Shown here one piece after another: positions 16,301 to 30,300 of a stretch of 64,000 nt of DNA. How positions within the stretch are numbered: the stretch's first letter is position 1; every line of letters starts with the position of its first letter. Under the pieces are notes generated by a model that did not search any database, had not been told where the DNA came from, and saw nothing but the letters and a program-made list of their open reading frames with translations. The translations under genes and the position numbers were made by a program. The stretch is from Aradus depressus (lineage: Eukaryota > Arthropoda > Insecta > Hemiptera > Aradidae): NCBI GenBank assembly GCA_963662175.1, contig OY759220.1:45170136-45234135 (forward strand), read 5' to 3'.

Positions 16301-19300
16301 CATGAATATCCGTCCAGCCGTTTGAGCGTGATGCTGGAACAAACATACAAACAAACCCCGTTTCAGTATGGAAGTATAGAAGCCGGTGGTAGAGAATGTG
16401 TAGATAAGCGAATCTGAATTTTAAAATCCCAATAACTGCCGATGTAATGAATGTATCAACATCAAATTTCGTATTTAAAATTAACATCCGCGGAGGACAT
16501 AACCAGCCAAATTTCAGCGATATCGGCCGAGGGGAGGGGGGAGTTCCGGGGTGGGGGCTCATTTCAAAAATCCCAATAACTGCCGATGTGATGAATGTAT
16601 CGACATCAAATTTCGTATTTAAAACAAAAATCCACTTAGGACATAACCAGTCAAATTTCAGCGATATCGGCCGAGGGGAGGGGGGAGTTCCGGGGAGGGG
16701 GCTCAATTCAAAAATCCACAACCCTCCTCCCGTTCACAATTTTGTGACGTCACACACTTTTTTTCCTATTTGGCCTTCAAGAATACTATATATGAAATTT
16801 CATGACAATCCGACCATTAATTAATGAGTTAGCACTATTTTTATGCTTAGCCCCCCCATACAACCCCCCCTCCCGTTCAAAATGGACGCCACATACCCTA
16901 TTATTCAATCGGTCTTGAAAGGATGGTACATGTGAAGTTTCATGATTATCCGTCCAGCCGTTTGAGCGTGATGCTGGAACAAACATACAAACAAACCCCG
17001 TTTCAGTATAGAAGTATAGAAGCCGGTGGTAGAGAATGGGTAGATAAGCGAATCTGAATTTAAAAATCCCAATAACTGCCGATGTAATGAATGTATCAAC
17101 ATCAAATTTCGTATTTAAAATTAACATCCGCGGAGGACATAACCAGTCAAATTTCAGCGATATCGGCCGAGGGGAGGGGGGAGTTCCGGAGTGGGGGCTC
17201 AATTCAAAAATCCCAATAATTGCCGATGTAATGAATGTATCGACATCAAATTTTGTATTTAAAACTAAAATCCACTTAGGACATAACCAGTCAAATTTCA
17301 GCGATATCGGCCGAGGGGAGGGGGGAGTTCCGGGGTGAGGGCTCAATTCGAAAATCTTAATAACTGCCGATGTAATGAATGTATAGACATCAAATTTCGT
17401 ATTTAAAACAAAAATCCACTTAGGACATAACCAGTCAAATTTCAGCGATATCGGCCGAGGGGAGGGGGGAGTTCCGGGGTGGGGGCTCAATTCAAAAATC
17501 CACAACCCCCCTCCCGTTCACAATTTTGTGACGTCACACACTTTTTTTTCCTATTTGGCCTTCAAGAATACTATATATGAAATTTCATGACAATCTGACC
17601 ATTAATTAATGAGTTAGCACTATTTTTATGCTTAGCCCCCCCTTACAACCCCCCCTCCCGTTCAAAATGTTGGGACGCCACATACCCTATTAGTCAATCG
17701 GTCTTGAAAAAATGGTACATGTGAAGTTTCATGAATATCCGTCCAGCCGTTTGGGCGTGATGCTGGAACAAACATACAAACAAACCCCGTTTCAGTAAAG
17801 AAGTATAGAAGCCGGTGGAAGAGAATGGGTAGATGAGCGAGTCTGAATTTAAAAATCCCTATAACTGCCGATGTAATGAATGTATCAACATCAAATTTCG
17901 TATTTCAAATTAACATTCACGGAGGACATAACCAGTCAAATTTCAGCGATATCGGCCGAGGGGAGGGGGGAGTTCCGGGGTGGGGGCTCAATTCGAAAAT
18001 CTTAATAACTGCCGATGTAATGAATGTATCGACATCAAATTTCGTATTTAATACTAAAATCCACTTAGGACATAACCTGTCAAATTTCAGCGATATCGGC
18101 CGAGGGGAGGGGGGAGTTCCGGGGTGGGGGCTCAATTCGAAAATCCACAACCCCCCTCCCGTTCACAATTTTGTGACGACACACATTTTATTTTCCTATT
18201 TGGCCTTCAAGAATACTATATATGAAATTTCATGACAATCCGACCATTAATTAATGAGTTAGCACTATATTTATGCTTAGCCCCCCCTTACAACCCCCCC
18301 TCCCGTTTGAAATTTTGGAACGCCACATGGCCTATTATTCAATCGGTCTTGAAAGGATGCTACATGTGAAGTTTCATGAATATCCGCCCAGCCGTTTGAG
18401 CGTGATGCTGGAACAAACATACAAACAAACCCCGTTTCAGTATGGAAGTATAGAAGCCGGTGGTTGAGAATGGGTAGATAAGCGAATCTGAATTAAAAAA
18501 TCCCAATAACTGCCGATGTAATGAATGTATCAACATCAAATTTCGTATTTAAAATTAACATCCGCGGAGGACATAACCAGTCAAATTTCAGCGATATCGG
18601 CCGAGGGGAGGGGGGAGTTCCGGAGTGGGGGCTCAATTCAAAAATCCCAATAATTGCCGATGTAATGAATGTATCGACATCAAATTTTGTATTCAAAACT
18701 AAAATCCACTTAGGACATAACCAGTCAAATTTCAGCGATATCGGACAGGGGGAGGGGAGAGGTCCGGGGTGGGGGCTCAATTCAAAAATCCCAATAACTG
18801 CCCATATAATGATTGTATCAACATCAAATTTTATATTTTAAACTAAATTCCACTTAGGACATAACCAGTCAAATTTCAGCGATATCGGCCGAGGGGAGGG
18901 GGGAGTTCCGGGGTGGGGGCTCAATTCAAAAATCCCAATAACTGCCGATGTAATGAATGTATCGACATCAAATTTCGTAATTAAAAACTAAAATCCACGT
19001 AGGACATAACCAGTCAAATTTCAGCGATATCGGCCGAGGGGAGGAGGGAGTTTCGGGTAGGGGGCTCAATTCAAAAATCCACAACCCCCCTCCCGTTCAC
19101 AATTTTGTGACGTCACACACTTTGTTTTCCTATTTGGCCTTCAAGAATACTACATATGAAATTTCATGAAAATCCGACCATTAATTAATGAGTTAGCACT
19201 ATATTTATGCTTAGCCCCCCCTTACAACCCCCCCTCCCGTTTGAAATTTTGGAACGCCACATAGCCTATTATTCAATCGGTCTTGAAAGGATGCTACATG

Positions 19301-22215
19301 TGAAGTTTCATGAATATCCGTCCAGCCGTTTGAGCGTGATGCTGGAACAAACATACAAACAAACCCCGTTTCAGTATGGAAGTATAGAAGCCGGTGGTAG
19401 AGAATGGGTAGATAAGAGAATCTGAATTTAAAAATCCCAATAACTGCCGATGTAATGAATGTATCAACATCAAATTTCGTATTTAAAATTAACATCCGCG
19501 GAGGACATAACCAGTCAAATTTCAGCGATATCGGCCGAGGGGAGGGGGGAGTTCCGGGGTGGGGGCTCAATTCAAAAATCCCAATAACTGCCGATGTAAT
19601 GAATGTATCGACATCAAATTTTGTATTCAAAACTAAAATCCACTTAGGACATAACCAGTCAAATTTCAGCGATATCGGCCAGGGGGAGGGGAGAGGTCCG
19701 GGGTGGGGGCTCAATTCAAAAATCCCAATAACTGCCCATATAATGATTGTATCAACATCAAATTTTATATTTTAAACTAAATTCCACTTAGGACATAACC
19801 AGTCAAATTTCAGCGATATCGGCCGAGGGGAGGGGGGAGATCCGGGGTGGGGGCTCAATTCAAAAATCCTAATAACTGCCGATGTAATGAATGTATCGAC
19901 ATCAAATTTCGTAATTAAAAACTAAAATCCACGTAGGACATAACCAGTCAAATTTCAGCGATATCGGCCGAGGGGAGGAGGGAGTTTCGGGTAGGGGGCT
20001 CAATTCAAAAATCCACAACCCCCCTCCCGTTCACAATTTTGTGACGTCACACACTTTTTTTTTCCTATTTGGCCTTCAAGAATACTACATATGAAATTTC
20101 ATGAAAATCCGACCATTAATTAATGAGTTAGCACTATATTTATGCTTAGCCCCCCCTTACAACCCCCCCTCCCGTTTGAAATTTTGGAACGCCACATAGC
20201 CTATTATTCAATCGGTCTTGAAAGGATGCTACATGTGAAGTTTCATGAATATCCGTCCAGCCGTTTGAGCGTGATGCTGGAACAAACATACAAACAAACC
20301 CCGTTTCAGTATGGAAGTATAGAAGCCGGTGGTAGAGAATGTGTAGATAAGCGAATCTGAATTTTAAAATCCCAATAACTGCCGATGTAATGAATGTATC
20401 AACATCAAATTTCGTATTTAAAATTAACATCCGCGGAGGACATAACCAGCCAAATTTCAGCGATATCGGCCGAGGGGAGGGGGGAGTTCCGGGGTGGGGG
20501 CTCATTTCAAAAATCCCAATAACTGCCGATGTGATGAATGTATCGACATCAAATTTCGTATTTAAAACAAAAATCCACTTAGGACATAACCAGTCAAATT
20601 TCAGCGATATCGGCCGAGGGGAGGGGGGAGTTCCGGGGAGGGGGCTCAATTCAAAAATCCACAACCCTCCTCCCGTTCACAATTTTGTGACGTCACACAC
20701 TTTTTTTCCTATTTGGCCTTCAAGAATACTATATATGAAATTTCATGACAATCCGACCATTAATTAATGAGTTAGCACTATTTTTATGCTTAGCCCCCCC
20801 ATACAACCCCCCCTCCCGTTCAAAATGGACGCCACATACCCTATTATTCAATCGGTCTTGAAAGGATGGTACATGTGAAGTTTCATGATTATCCGTCCAG
20901 CCGTTTGAGCGTGATGCTGGAACAAACATACAAACAAACCCCGTTTCAGTATAGAAGTATAGAAGCCGGTGGTAGAGAATGGGTAGATAAGCGAATCTGA
21001 ATTTAAAAATCCCAATAACTGCCGATGTAATGAATGTATCAACATCAAATTTCGTATTTAAAATTAACATCCGCGGAGGACATAACCAGTCAAATTTCAG
21101 CGATATCGGCCGAGGGGAGGGGGGAGTTCCGGAGTGGGGGCTCAATTCAAAAATCCCAATAATTGCCGATGTAATGAATGTATCGACATCAAATTTTGTA
21201 TTTAAAACTAAAATCCACTTAGGACATAACCAGTCAAATTTCAGCGATATCGGCCGAGGGGAGGGGGGAGTTCCGGGGTGAGGGCTCAATTCGAAAATCT
21301 TAATAACTGCCGATGTAATGAATGTATAGACATCAAATTTCGTATTTAAAACAAAAATCCACTTAGGACATAACCAGTCAAATTTCAGCGATATCGGCCG
21401 AGGGGAGGGGGGAGTTCCGGGGTGGGGGCTCAATTCAAAAATCCACAACCCCCCTCCCGTTCACAATTTTGTGACGTCACACACTTTTTTTTCCTATTTG
21501 GCCTTCAAGAATACTATATATGAAATTTCATGACAATCTGACCATTAATTAATGAGTTAGCACTATTTTTATGCTTAGCCCCCCCTTACAACCCCCCCTC
21601 CCGTTCAAAATGTTGGGACGCCACATACCCTATTAGTCAATCGGTCTTGAAAAAATGGTACATGTGAAGTTTCATGAATATCCGTCCAGCCGTTTGGGCG
21701 TGATGCTGGAACAAACATACAAACAAACCCCGTTTCAGTAAAGAAGTATAGAAGCCGGTGGAAGAGAATGGGTAGATGAGCGAGTCTGAATTTAAAAATC
21801 CCTATAACTGCCGATGTAATGAATGTATCAACATCAAATTTCGTATTTCAAATTAACATTCACGGAGGACATAACCAGTCAAATTTCAGCGATATCGGCC
21901 GAGGGGAGGGGGGAGTTCCGGGGTGGGGGCTCAATTCGAAAATCTTAATAACTGCCGATGTAATGAATGTATCGACATCAAATTTCGTATTTAATACTAA
22001 AATCCACTTAGGACATAACCTGTCAAATTTCAGCGATATCGGCCGAGGGGAGGGGGGAGTTCCGGGGTGGGGGCTCAATTCGAAAATCCACAACCCCCCT
22101 CCCGTTCACAATTTTGTGACGACACACATTTTATTTTCCTATTTGGCCTTCAAGAATACTATATATGAAATTTCATGACAATCCGACCATTAATTAATGA
22201 GTTAGCACTATATTT
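10387..22215 (+). repeat. Higher-order repeat, three copies of a 3943-bp unit
   Basis: Identical landmarks recur at 10387, 14330, 18273 and 22216, exactly 3943 bp apart. Each unit contains steps of 934, 935 and 2074 bp; 2074 equals 645+1429, so the unit is four nested sub-units. Copies differ at only a few positions I could spot, for example a G for A near 12710 that is not seen in the next copies. A fourth partial copy follows from 22216. A related block upstream (about 7031-12255) carries an extra 1869 bp (934+935), which looks like a local duplication. This points to recent unequal exchange or gene conversion. Confidence 0.92.
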
Positions 22216-25200
22216 ATGCTTAGCCCCCCCTTACAACCCCCCCTCCCGTTTGAAATTTTGGAACGCCACATGGCCTATTATTCAATCGGTCTTGAAAGGA
22301 TGCTACATGTGAAGTTTCATGAATATCCGCCCAGCCGTTTGAGCGTGATGCTGGAACAAACATACAAACAAACCCCGTTTCAGTATGGAAGTATAGAAGC
22401 CGGTGGTTGAGAATGGGTAGATAAGCGAATCTGAATTAAAAAATCCCAATAACTGCCGATGTAATGAATGTATCAACATCAAATTTCGTATTTAAAATTA
22501 ACATCCGCGGAGGACATAACCAGTCAAATTTCAGCGATATCGGCCGAGGGGAGGGGGGAGTTCCGGAGTGGGGGCTCAATTCAAAAATCCCAATAATTGC
22601 CGATGTAATGAATGTATCGACATCAAATTTTGTATTCAAAACTAAAATCCACTTAGGACATAACCAGTCAAATTTCAGCGATATCGGACAGGGGGAGGGG
22701 AGAGGTCCGGGGTGGGGGCTCAATTCAAAAATCCCAATAACTGCCCATATAATGATTGTATCAACATCAAATTTTATATTTTAAACTAAATTCCACTTAG
22801 GACATAACCAGTCAAATTTCAGCGATATCGGCCGAGGGGAGGGGGGAGTTCCGGGGTGGGGGCTCAATTCAAAAATCCCAATAACTGCCGATGTAATGAA
22901 TGTATCGACATCAAATTTCGTAATTAAAAACTAAAATCCACGTAGGACATAACCAGTCAAATTTCAGCGATATCGGCCGAGGGGAGGAGGGAGTTTCGGG
23001 TAGGGGGCTCAATTCAAAAATCCACAACCCCCCTCCCGTTCACAATTTTGTGACGTCACACACTTTGTTTTCCTATTTGGCCTTCAAGAATACTACATAT
23101 GAAATTTCATGAAAATCCGACCATTAATTAATGAGTTAGCACTATATTTATGCTTAGCCCCCCCTTACAACCCCCCCTCCCGTTTGAAATTTTGGAACGC
23201 CACATAGCCTATTATTCAATCGGTCTTGAAAGGATGCTACATGTGAAGTTTCATGAATATCCGTCCAGCCGTTTGAGCGTGATGCTGGAACAAACATACA
23301 AACAAACCCCGTTTCAGTATGGAAGTATAGAAGCCGGTGGTTGAGAATGGGTAGATAAGCGAATCTGAATTAAAAAATCCCAATAACTGCCGATGTAATG
23401 AATGTATCAACATCAAATTTCGTATTTAAAATTAACATCCGCGGAGGACATAACCAGTCAAATTTCAGCGATATCGGCCGAGGGGAGGGGGGAGTTCCGG
23501 AGTGGGGGCTCAATTCAAAAATCCCAATAATTGCCGATGTAATGAATGTATCGACATCAAATTTTGTATTCAAAACTAAAATCCACTTAGGACATAACCA
23601 GTCAAATTTCAGCGATATCGGACAGGGGGAGGGGAGAGGTCCGGGGTGGGGGCTCAATTCAAAAATCCCAATAACTGCCCATATAATGATTGTATCAACA
23701 TCAAATTTTATATTTTAAACTAAATTCCACTTAGGACATAACCAGTCAAATTTCAGCGATATCGGCCGAGGGGAGGGGGGAGTTCCGGGGTGGGGGCTCA
23801 ATTCAAAAATCCCAATAACTGCCGATGTAATGAATGTATCGACATCAAATTTCGTAATTAAAAACTAAAATCCACGTAGGACATAACCAGTCAAATTTCA
23901 GCGATATCGGCCGAGGGGAGGAGGGAGTTTCGGGTAGGGGGCTCAATTCAAAAATCCACAACCCCCCTCCCGTTCACAATTTTGTGACGTCACACACTTT
24001 GTTTTCCTATTTGGCCTTCAAGAATACTACATATGAAATTTCATGAAAATCCGACCATTAATTAATGAGTTAGCACTATATTTATGCTTAGCCCCCCCTT
24101 ACAACCCCCCCTCCCGTTTGAAATTTTGGAACGCCACATAGCCTATTATTCAATCGGTCTTGAAAGGATGCTACATGTGAAGTTTCATGAATATCCGTCC
24201 AGCCGTTTGAGCGTGATGCTGGAACAAACATACAAACAAACCCCGTTTCAGTATGGAAGTATAGAAGCCGTGGTAGAGAATGGGTAGATAAGAGAATCTG
24301 AATTTAAAAATCCCAATAACTGCCGATGTAATGAATGTATCAACATCAAATTTCGTATTTAAAATTAACATCCGCGGAGGACATAACCAGTCAAATTTCA
24401 GCGATATCGGCCGAGGGGAGGGGGGAGTTCCGGGGTGGGGGCTCAATTCAAAAATCCCAATAACTGCCGATGTAATGAATGTATCGACATCAAATTTTGT
24501 ATTCAAAACTAAAATCCACTTAGGACATAACCAGTCAAATTTCAGCGATATCGGCCAGGGGGAGGGGAGAGGTCCGGGGTGGGGGCTCAATTCAAAAATC
24601 CCAATAACTGCCCATATAATGATTGTATCAACATCAAATTTTATATTTTAAACTAAATTCCACTTAGGACATAACCAGTCAAATTTCAGCGATATCGGCC
24701 GAGGGGAGGGGGGAGATCCGGGGTGGGGGCTCAATTCAAAAATCCTAATAACTGCCGATGTAATGAATGTATCGACATCAAATTTCGTAATTAAAAACTA
24801 AAATCCACGTAGGACATAACCAGTCAAATTTCAGCGATATCGGCCGAGGGGAGGAGGGAGTTTCGGGTAGGGGGCTCAATTCAAAAATCCACAACCCCCC
24901 TCCCGTTCACAATTTTGTGACGTCACACACTTTGTTTTCCTATTTGGCCTTCAAGAATACTACATATGAAATTTCATGAAAATCCGACCATTAATTAATG
25001 AGTTAGCACTATATTTATGCTTAGCCCCCCCTTACAACCCCCCCTCCCGTTTGAAATTTTGGAACGCCACATAGCCTATTATTCAATCGGTCTTGAAAGG
25101 ATGCTACATGTGAAGTTTCATGAATATCCGTCCAGCCGTTTGAGCGTGATGCTGGAACAAACATACAAACAAACCCCGTTTCAGTATGGAAGTATAGAAG

Positions 25201-26697
25201 CCGGTGGTAGAGAATGTGTAGATAAGCGAATCTGAATTTTAAAATCCCAATAACTGCCGATGTAATGAATGTATCAACATCAAATTTCGTATTTAAAATT
25301 AACATCCGCGGAGGACATAACCAGCCAAATTTCAGCGATATCGGCCGAGGGGAGGGGGGAGTTCCGGGGTGGGGGCTCATTTCAAAAATCCCAATAACTG
25401 CCGATGTAATGAATGTATCGACATCAAATTTTGTATTCAAAACTAAAATCCACTTAGGACATAACCAGTCAAATTTCAGCGATATCGGCAAGGGGGAGGG
25501 GAGAGGTCCGGGGTGGGGGCTCAATTCAAAAATCCCAATAACTGCCCATATAATGATTGTATCAACATCAAATTTTATATTTTAAACTAAATTCCACTTA
25601 GGACATAACCAGTCAAATTTCAGCGATATCGGCCGAGGGGAGGGGGGAGTTCCGGGGTGGGGGCTCAATTCAAAAATCCACAACCCCCCTCCCGTTCACA
25701 ATTTTGGGACGTCACACACTTTTTTTTCCTATTTGGCCTTCAAGAATACTATATATGAAATTTCATGACAATCTGACCATTAAATAATGAGTTAGCACTA
25801 TTTTTATGCTTAGCCCCCCCTTACAACCCCCCCTCCCGTTCAAAATGTTGGGACGCCACATACCCTATTATTCAATCGGTCTTGAAAGGATGGTACATGT
25901 GAAGTTTCATGAATATCCGTCCAGCCGTTTGGGCGTGATGCTGGAACAAACATACAAACAAACCCCGTTTCAGTAAAGAAGTATAGAAGCCGGTGGAAGA
26001 GAATGGGTAGATGAGCGAGTCTGAATTTAAAAATCCCTATAACTGCCGATGTAATGAATGTATCAACATCAAATTTCGTATTTCAAATTAACATTCACGG
26101 AGGACATAACCAGTCAAATTTCAGCGATATCGGCCGAGGGGAGGGGGGAGTTCCGGGGTGGGGGCTCAATTCGAAAATCTTAATAACTGCCTATGTAATG
26201 AATGTATCGACATCAAATTTCGTATTTAAAACTAAAATCCACTTAGGACATAACCAGTCAAATTTCAGCGATATCGGCCGAGGGGAGGGGGGAGTTCCCG
26301 GGTGGGGGCTCAATTCAAAAATCCACAACCCCCCTCCCGTTCACAATTTTGTGACGTCACAAACTTTTTTTTCCTATTTGGCCTTCAAGAATACTATATA
26401 TGAAATTTCATGACAATCCGACCTTTAATTAATGAGTTAGCACTATTTTTATGCTTAGCCCCCCCTCACAACCCCCCTCCCGTTCAAAATGTTGGGACGC
26501 CACATACCCTATTCTTCAATCGGTCTTGAAAGGATGGTACATGTGAAGTTTCATGAATATCCGTCCAGCCGTTTGGGCGTGATGCTGGAACAAACATACA
26601 AACAAACCCCGTTTCAGTAAAGAAGTATTGAAGCCGGTGGAAGAGAATGGGTAGATGAGCGAGTCTGAATTTAAAAATCCCTATAACTGCCGATGTA

Positions 26698-26841
26698 ATG
26701 AATGTATCAACATCAAATTTCGTATTTAAAATTAACATTCACGGAGGACATAACCAGTCAAATTTCAGCGATATCGGCCGAGGGGAGGGGGGAGTTCCGG
26801 GGTGGGGGCTCAATTCAAAAATCCCAATAACTGCCGATGTA
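26698..26841 (+). repeat. Representative 144-bp M1 module
   Basis: One M1 copy. The order is ATGAATGTATC, AAATTTCGTATTTAAA, GGACATAACCAGTC, the palindromic GATATC, then GAGGGGAGGGGGGAG and GGGGTGGGGG, ending in CAATTCAAAAATCCC and ATAACTGCCGATGTA. The four G-runs separated by 1, 6 and 1 bases fit the canonical G-quadruplex pattern. The length is exactly 48 codons, which keeps frames open across tandem copies. Confidence 0.9.
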
Positions 26842-26947
26842 ATGAATGTATCGACATCAAATTTTGTATTTAAAACTAAAATCCACTTAGGACATAACCA
26901 GTCAAATTTCAGCGATATCGGCCAAGGGGAGGGGGGAGTTCCGGGGT

Positions 26948-27341
26948 GGGGGCTCAATTCAAAAATCCACAACCCCCCTCCCGTTCACAATTTTGGGACG
27001 TCACACACTTTTTTTTCCTATTTGGCCTTCAAGAATACTATATATGAAATTTCATGACAATCTGACCATTAAATAATGAGTTAGCACTATTTTTATGCTT
27101 AGCCCCCCCTTACAACCCCCCCTCCCGTTCAAAATGTTGGGACGCCACGAACCCTATTATTCAATCGGTCTTGAAAGGATGGTACATGTGAAGTTTCATG
27201 AATATCCGTCCAGCCGTTTGGGCGTGATGCTGGAACAAACATACAAACAAACCCCGTTTCAGTAAAGAAGTATAGAAGCCGGTGGAAGAGAATGGGTAGA
27301 TGAGCGAGTCTGAATTTAAAAATCCCTATAACTGCCGATGT
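26948..27341 (+). repeat. Representative M2 module region (two related halves)
   Basis: One M2 copy with its borders. The first half starts CCCCCTCCCGTTCACAATTT and leads through GGGACGTCACACAC, GGCCTTCAAGAATAC and GAAATTTCATGACAATC. The second half starts CCCCCCTCCCGTTCAAAAT and leads through GGGACGCCAC, CGGTCTTGAAAGGATGG and GAAGTTTCATGAATATCCG. The same order of blocks shows that M2 is an old internal duplication. Most M2 copies read GTGACGTCAC here, containing a perfect TGACGTCA palindrome. The end (GAACAAACATACAAACAAACC) resembles tails seen in many arthropod interspersed repeats. Confidence 0.8.
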
Positions 27342-30300
27342 AATGAATGTATCAACATCAAATTTCGTATTTCAAATTAACATTCACGGAGGACATAACC
27401 AGTCAAATTTCAGCGATATCGGCCGAGGGGAGGGGGGAGTTCCGGGGTGGGGGCTCAATTCGAAAATCTTAATAACTGCCTATGTAATGAATGTATCGAC
27501 ATCAAATTTCGTATTTAAAACTAAAATCCACTTAGGACATAACCAGTCAAATTTCAGCGATATCGGCCGAGGGGAGGGGGGAGTTCCCGGGTGGGGGCTC
27601 AATTCAAAAATCCACAACCCCCCTCCCGTTCACAATTTTGTGACGTCACAAACTTTTTTTTCCTATTTGGCCTTCAAGAATACTATATATGAAATTTCAT
27701 GACAATCCGACCTTTAATTAATGAGTTAGCACTATTTTTATGCTTAGCCCCCCCTCACAACCCCCCTCCCGTTCAAAATGTTGGGACGCCACATACCCTA
27801 TTCTTCAATCGGTCTTGAAAGGATGGTACATGTGAAGTTTCATGAATATCCGTCCAGCCGTTTGGGCGTGATGCTGGAACAAACATACAAACAAACCCCG
27901 TTTCAGTAAAGAAGTATTGAAGCCGGTGGAAGAGAATGGGTAGATGAGCGAGTCTGAATTTAAAAATCCCTATAACTGCCGATGTAATGAATGTATCAAC
28001 ATCAAATTTCGTATTTAAAATTAACATTCACGGAGGACATAACCAGTCAAATTTCAGCGATATCGGCCGAGGGGAGGGGGGAGTTCCGGGGTGGGGGCTC
28101 AATTCAAAAATCCCAATAACTGCCGATGTAATGAATGTATCGACATCAAATTTTGTATTTAAAACTAAAATCCACTTAGGACATAACCAGTCAAATTTCA
28201 GCGATATCGGCCAAGGGGAGGGGGGAGTTCCGGGGTGGGGGCTCAATTCAAAAATCCACAACCCCCCTCCCGTTCGCAATTTTGTGACGTCACAAACTTT
28301 TTTTTCCTATTTGGCCTTCAAGAATACTATATATGAAATTTCATGACAATCCGACCATTAATTATTGAGTTAGCACTATTTTTATGCTTAGCCCCCCCTC
28401 ACAACCCCCCCTCCCGTTCAAAATGTTGGGACGCCACATACCCTATTCTTCAATCGGTCTTGAAAGGATGGTACATGTGAAGTTTCATGAATATCCGTCC
28501 AGCCGTTTGGGCGTGATGCTGGAACAAACATACAAACAAACCCCGTTTCAGTAAAGAAGTATAGAAGCCGGTGGAAGAGAATGGGTAGATGAGCGAGTCT
28601 GAATTTAAAAATCCCTATAACTGCCGATGTAATGAATGTATCAACATCAAATTTCGTATTTAAAATTAACATTCACGGAGGACATAACCAGTCAAATTTC
28701 AGCGATATCGGCCGAGGGGAGGGGGGAGTTCCGGGGTGGGGGCTCAATTCAAAAATCCCAATAACTGCCGATGTAATGAATGTATCGACATCAAATTTTG
28801 TATTTAAAACTAAAATCCACTTAGGACATAACCAGTCAAATTTCAGCGATATCGGCCAAGGGGAGGGGGGAGTTCCGGGGTGGGGGCTCAATTCAAAAAT
28901 CCACAACCCCCCTCCCGTTCGCAATTTTGTGACGTCACACACTTTTTTTTCCTATTTGGCCTTCAAGAATACTATATATGAAATTTCATGACAATCCGAC
29001 CATTAATTAATGAGTTAGCACTATTTTTATGCTTCGCCCCCCCTTACAACCCCCCCTCCCGTTCAAAATGTTGGGACGCCACATACCCTATTATTCAATC
29101 GGTCTTGAAAGGATGGTACATGTGAAGTTTCATGAATATCCGTCCAGCCGTTTGGGCGTGATGCTGGAACAAACATACAAACAAACCCCGTTTCAGTAAA
29201 GAAGTATAGAAGCCGGTGGAAGAGAATGGGTAGATGAGCGAGTCTGAATTTAAAAATCCCTATAACTGCCGATGTAATGAATGTATCAACATCAAATTTC
29301 GTATTTAAAATTAACATTCACGGAGGACATAACCAGTCAAATTTCAGCGATATCGGCCGAGGGGAGGGGGGAGTTCCGGGGTGGGGGCTCAATTCGAAAA
29401 TCCCAATAACTGCCGATGTAATGAATGTATCGACATCAAATTTTGTATTTAAAACTAAAATCCCCTTAGGACATAACCAGTCAAATTTCAGCGATATCGG
29501 CCAAGGGGAGGGGGGAGTTCCAGGGTGGGGGCTCAATTCAAAAATCCCAATAACTGCCCATATAATGATTGTATCAACATCAAATTTTATATTTTAAACT
29601 AAATTCCACTCAGGACATAACCAGTCAAATTTCAGCGATATCGGCCGAGGGGAGGGGGGAGATCCGGGGTGGGGGCTCAATTCAAAAATCCACAACCCCC
29701 CTCCCGTTCACAATTTTGTGACGTCACACACTTTTTTTTCCTATTTGGCCTTCAAGAATACTATATATGAAATTTCATGACAATCTGACCATTAATTAAT
29801 GAGTTAGCACTATTTTTATGCTTAGCCCCCCCTTACAACCCCCCCTCCCGTTCAAAATGTTGGGACGCCACATACCCTATTAGTCAATCGGTCTTGAAAA
29901 AATGGTACATGTGAAGTTTCATGAATATCCGTCCAGCCGTTTGGGCGTGATGCTGGAACAAACATACAAACAAACCCCGTTTCAGTAAAGAAGTATAGAA
30001 GCCGGTGGAAGAGAATGGGTAGATGAGCGAGTCTGAATTTAAAAATTCCTATAACTGCCGATGTAATGAATGTATCAACATCAAATTTCGTATTTCAAAT
30101 TAACATTCACGGAGGACATAACCAGTCAAATTTCAGCGATATCGGCCGAGGGGACGGGGGAGTTCCGGGGTGGGGGCTCAATTCAAAAACCCCAATAACT
30201 GCCGATGTAATGAATGTATCGACATCAAATTTTGTATTTAAAACTAAAATCCACTTAGGACATAACCAGTCAAATTTCAGCGATATCGCCAAGGGGAGGG

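Larger units (their letters stand above)
25680..29320 (+). repeat. Satellite subregion of 645-bp units
   Basis: Here the array uses the simplest unit, two M1 modules plus one M2. Landmarks at 26698, 27987, 28632 and 29277 are separated by 1289, 645 and 645 bp, and 26054 to 27343 is again 1289 bp. These units share variants not seen in the 3943-bp block, such as CTTTAATTAATGAG and TATTCTTCAATCGG, so this end homogenised separately. Confidence 0.88.
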
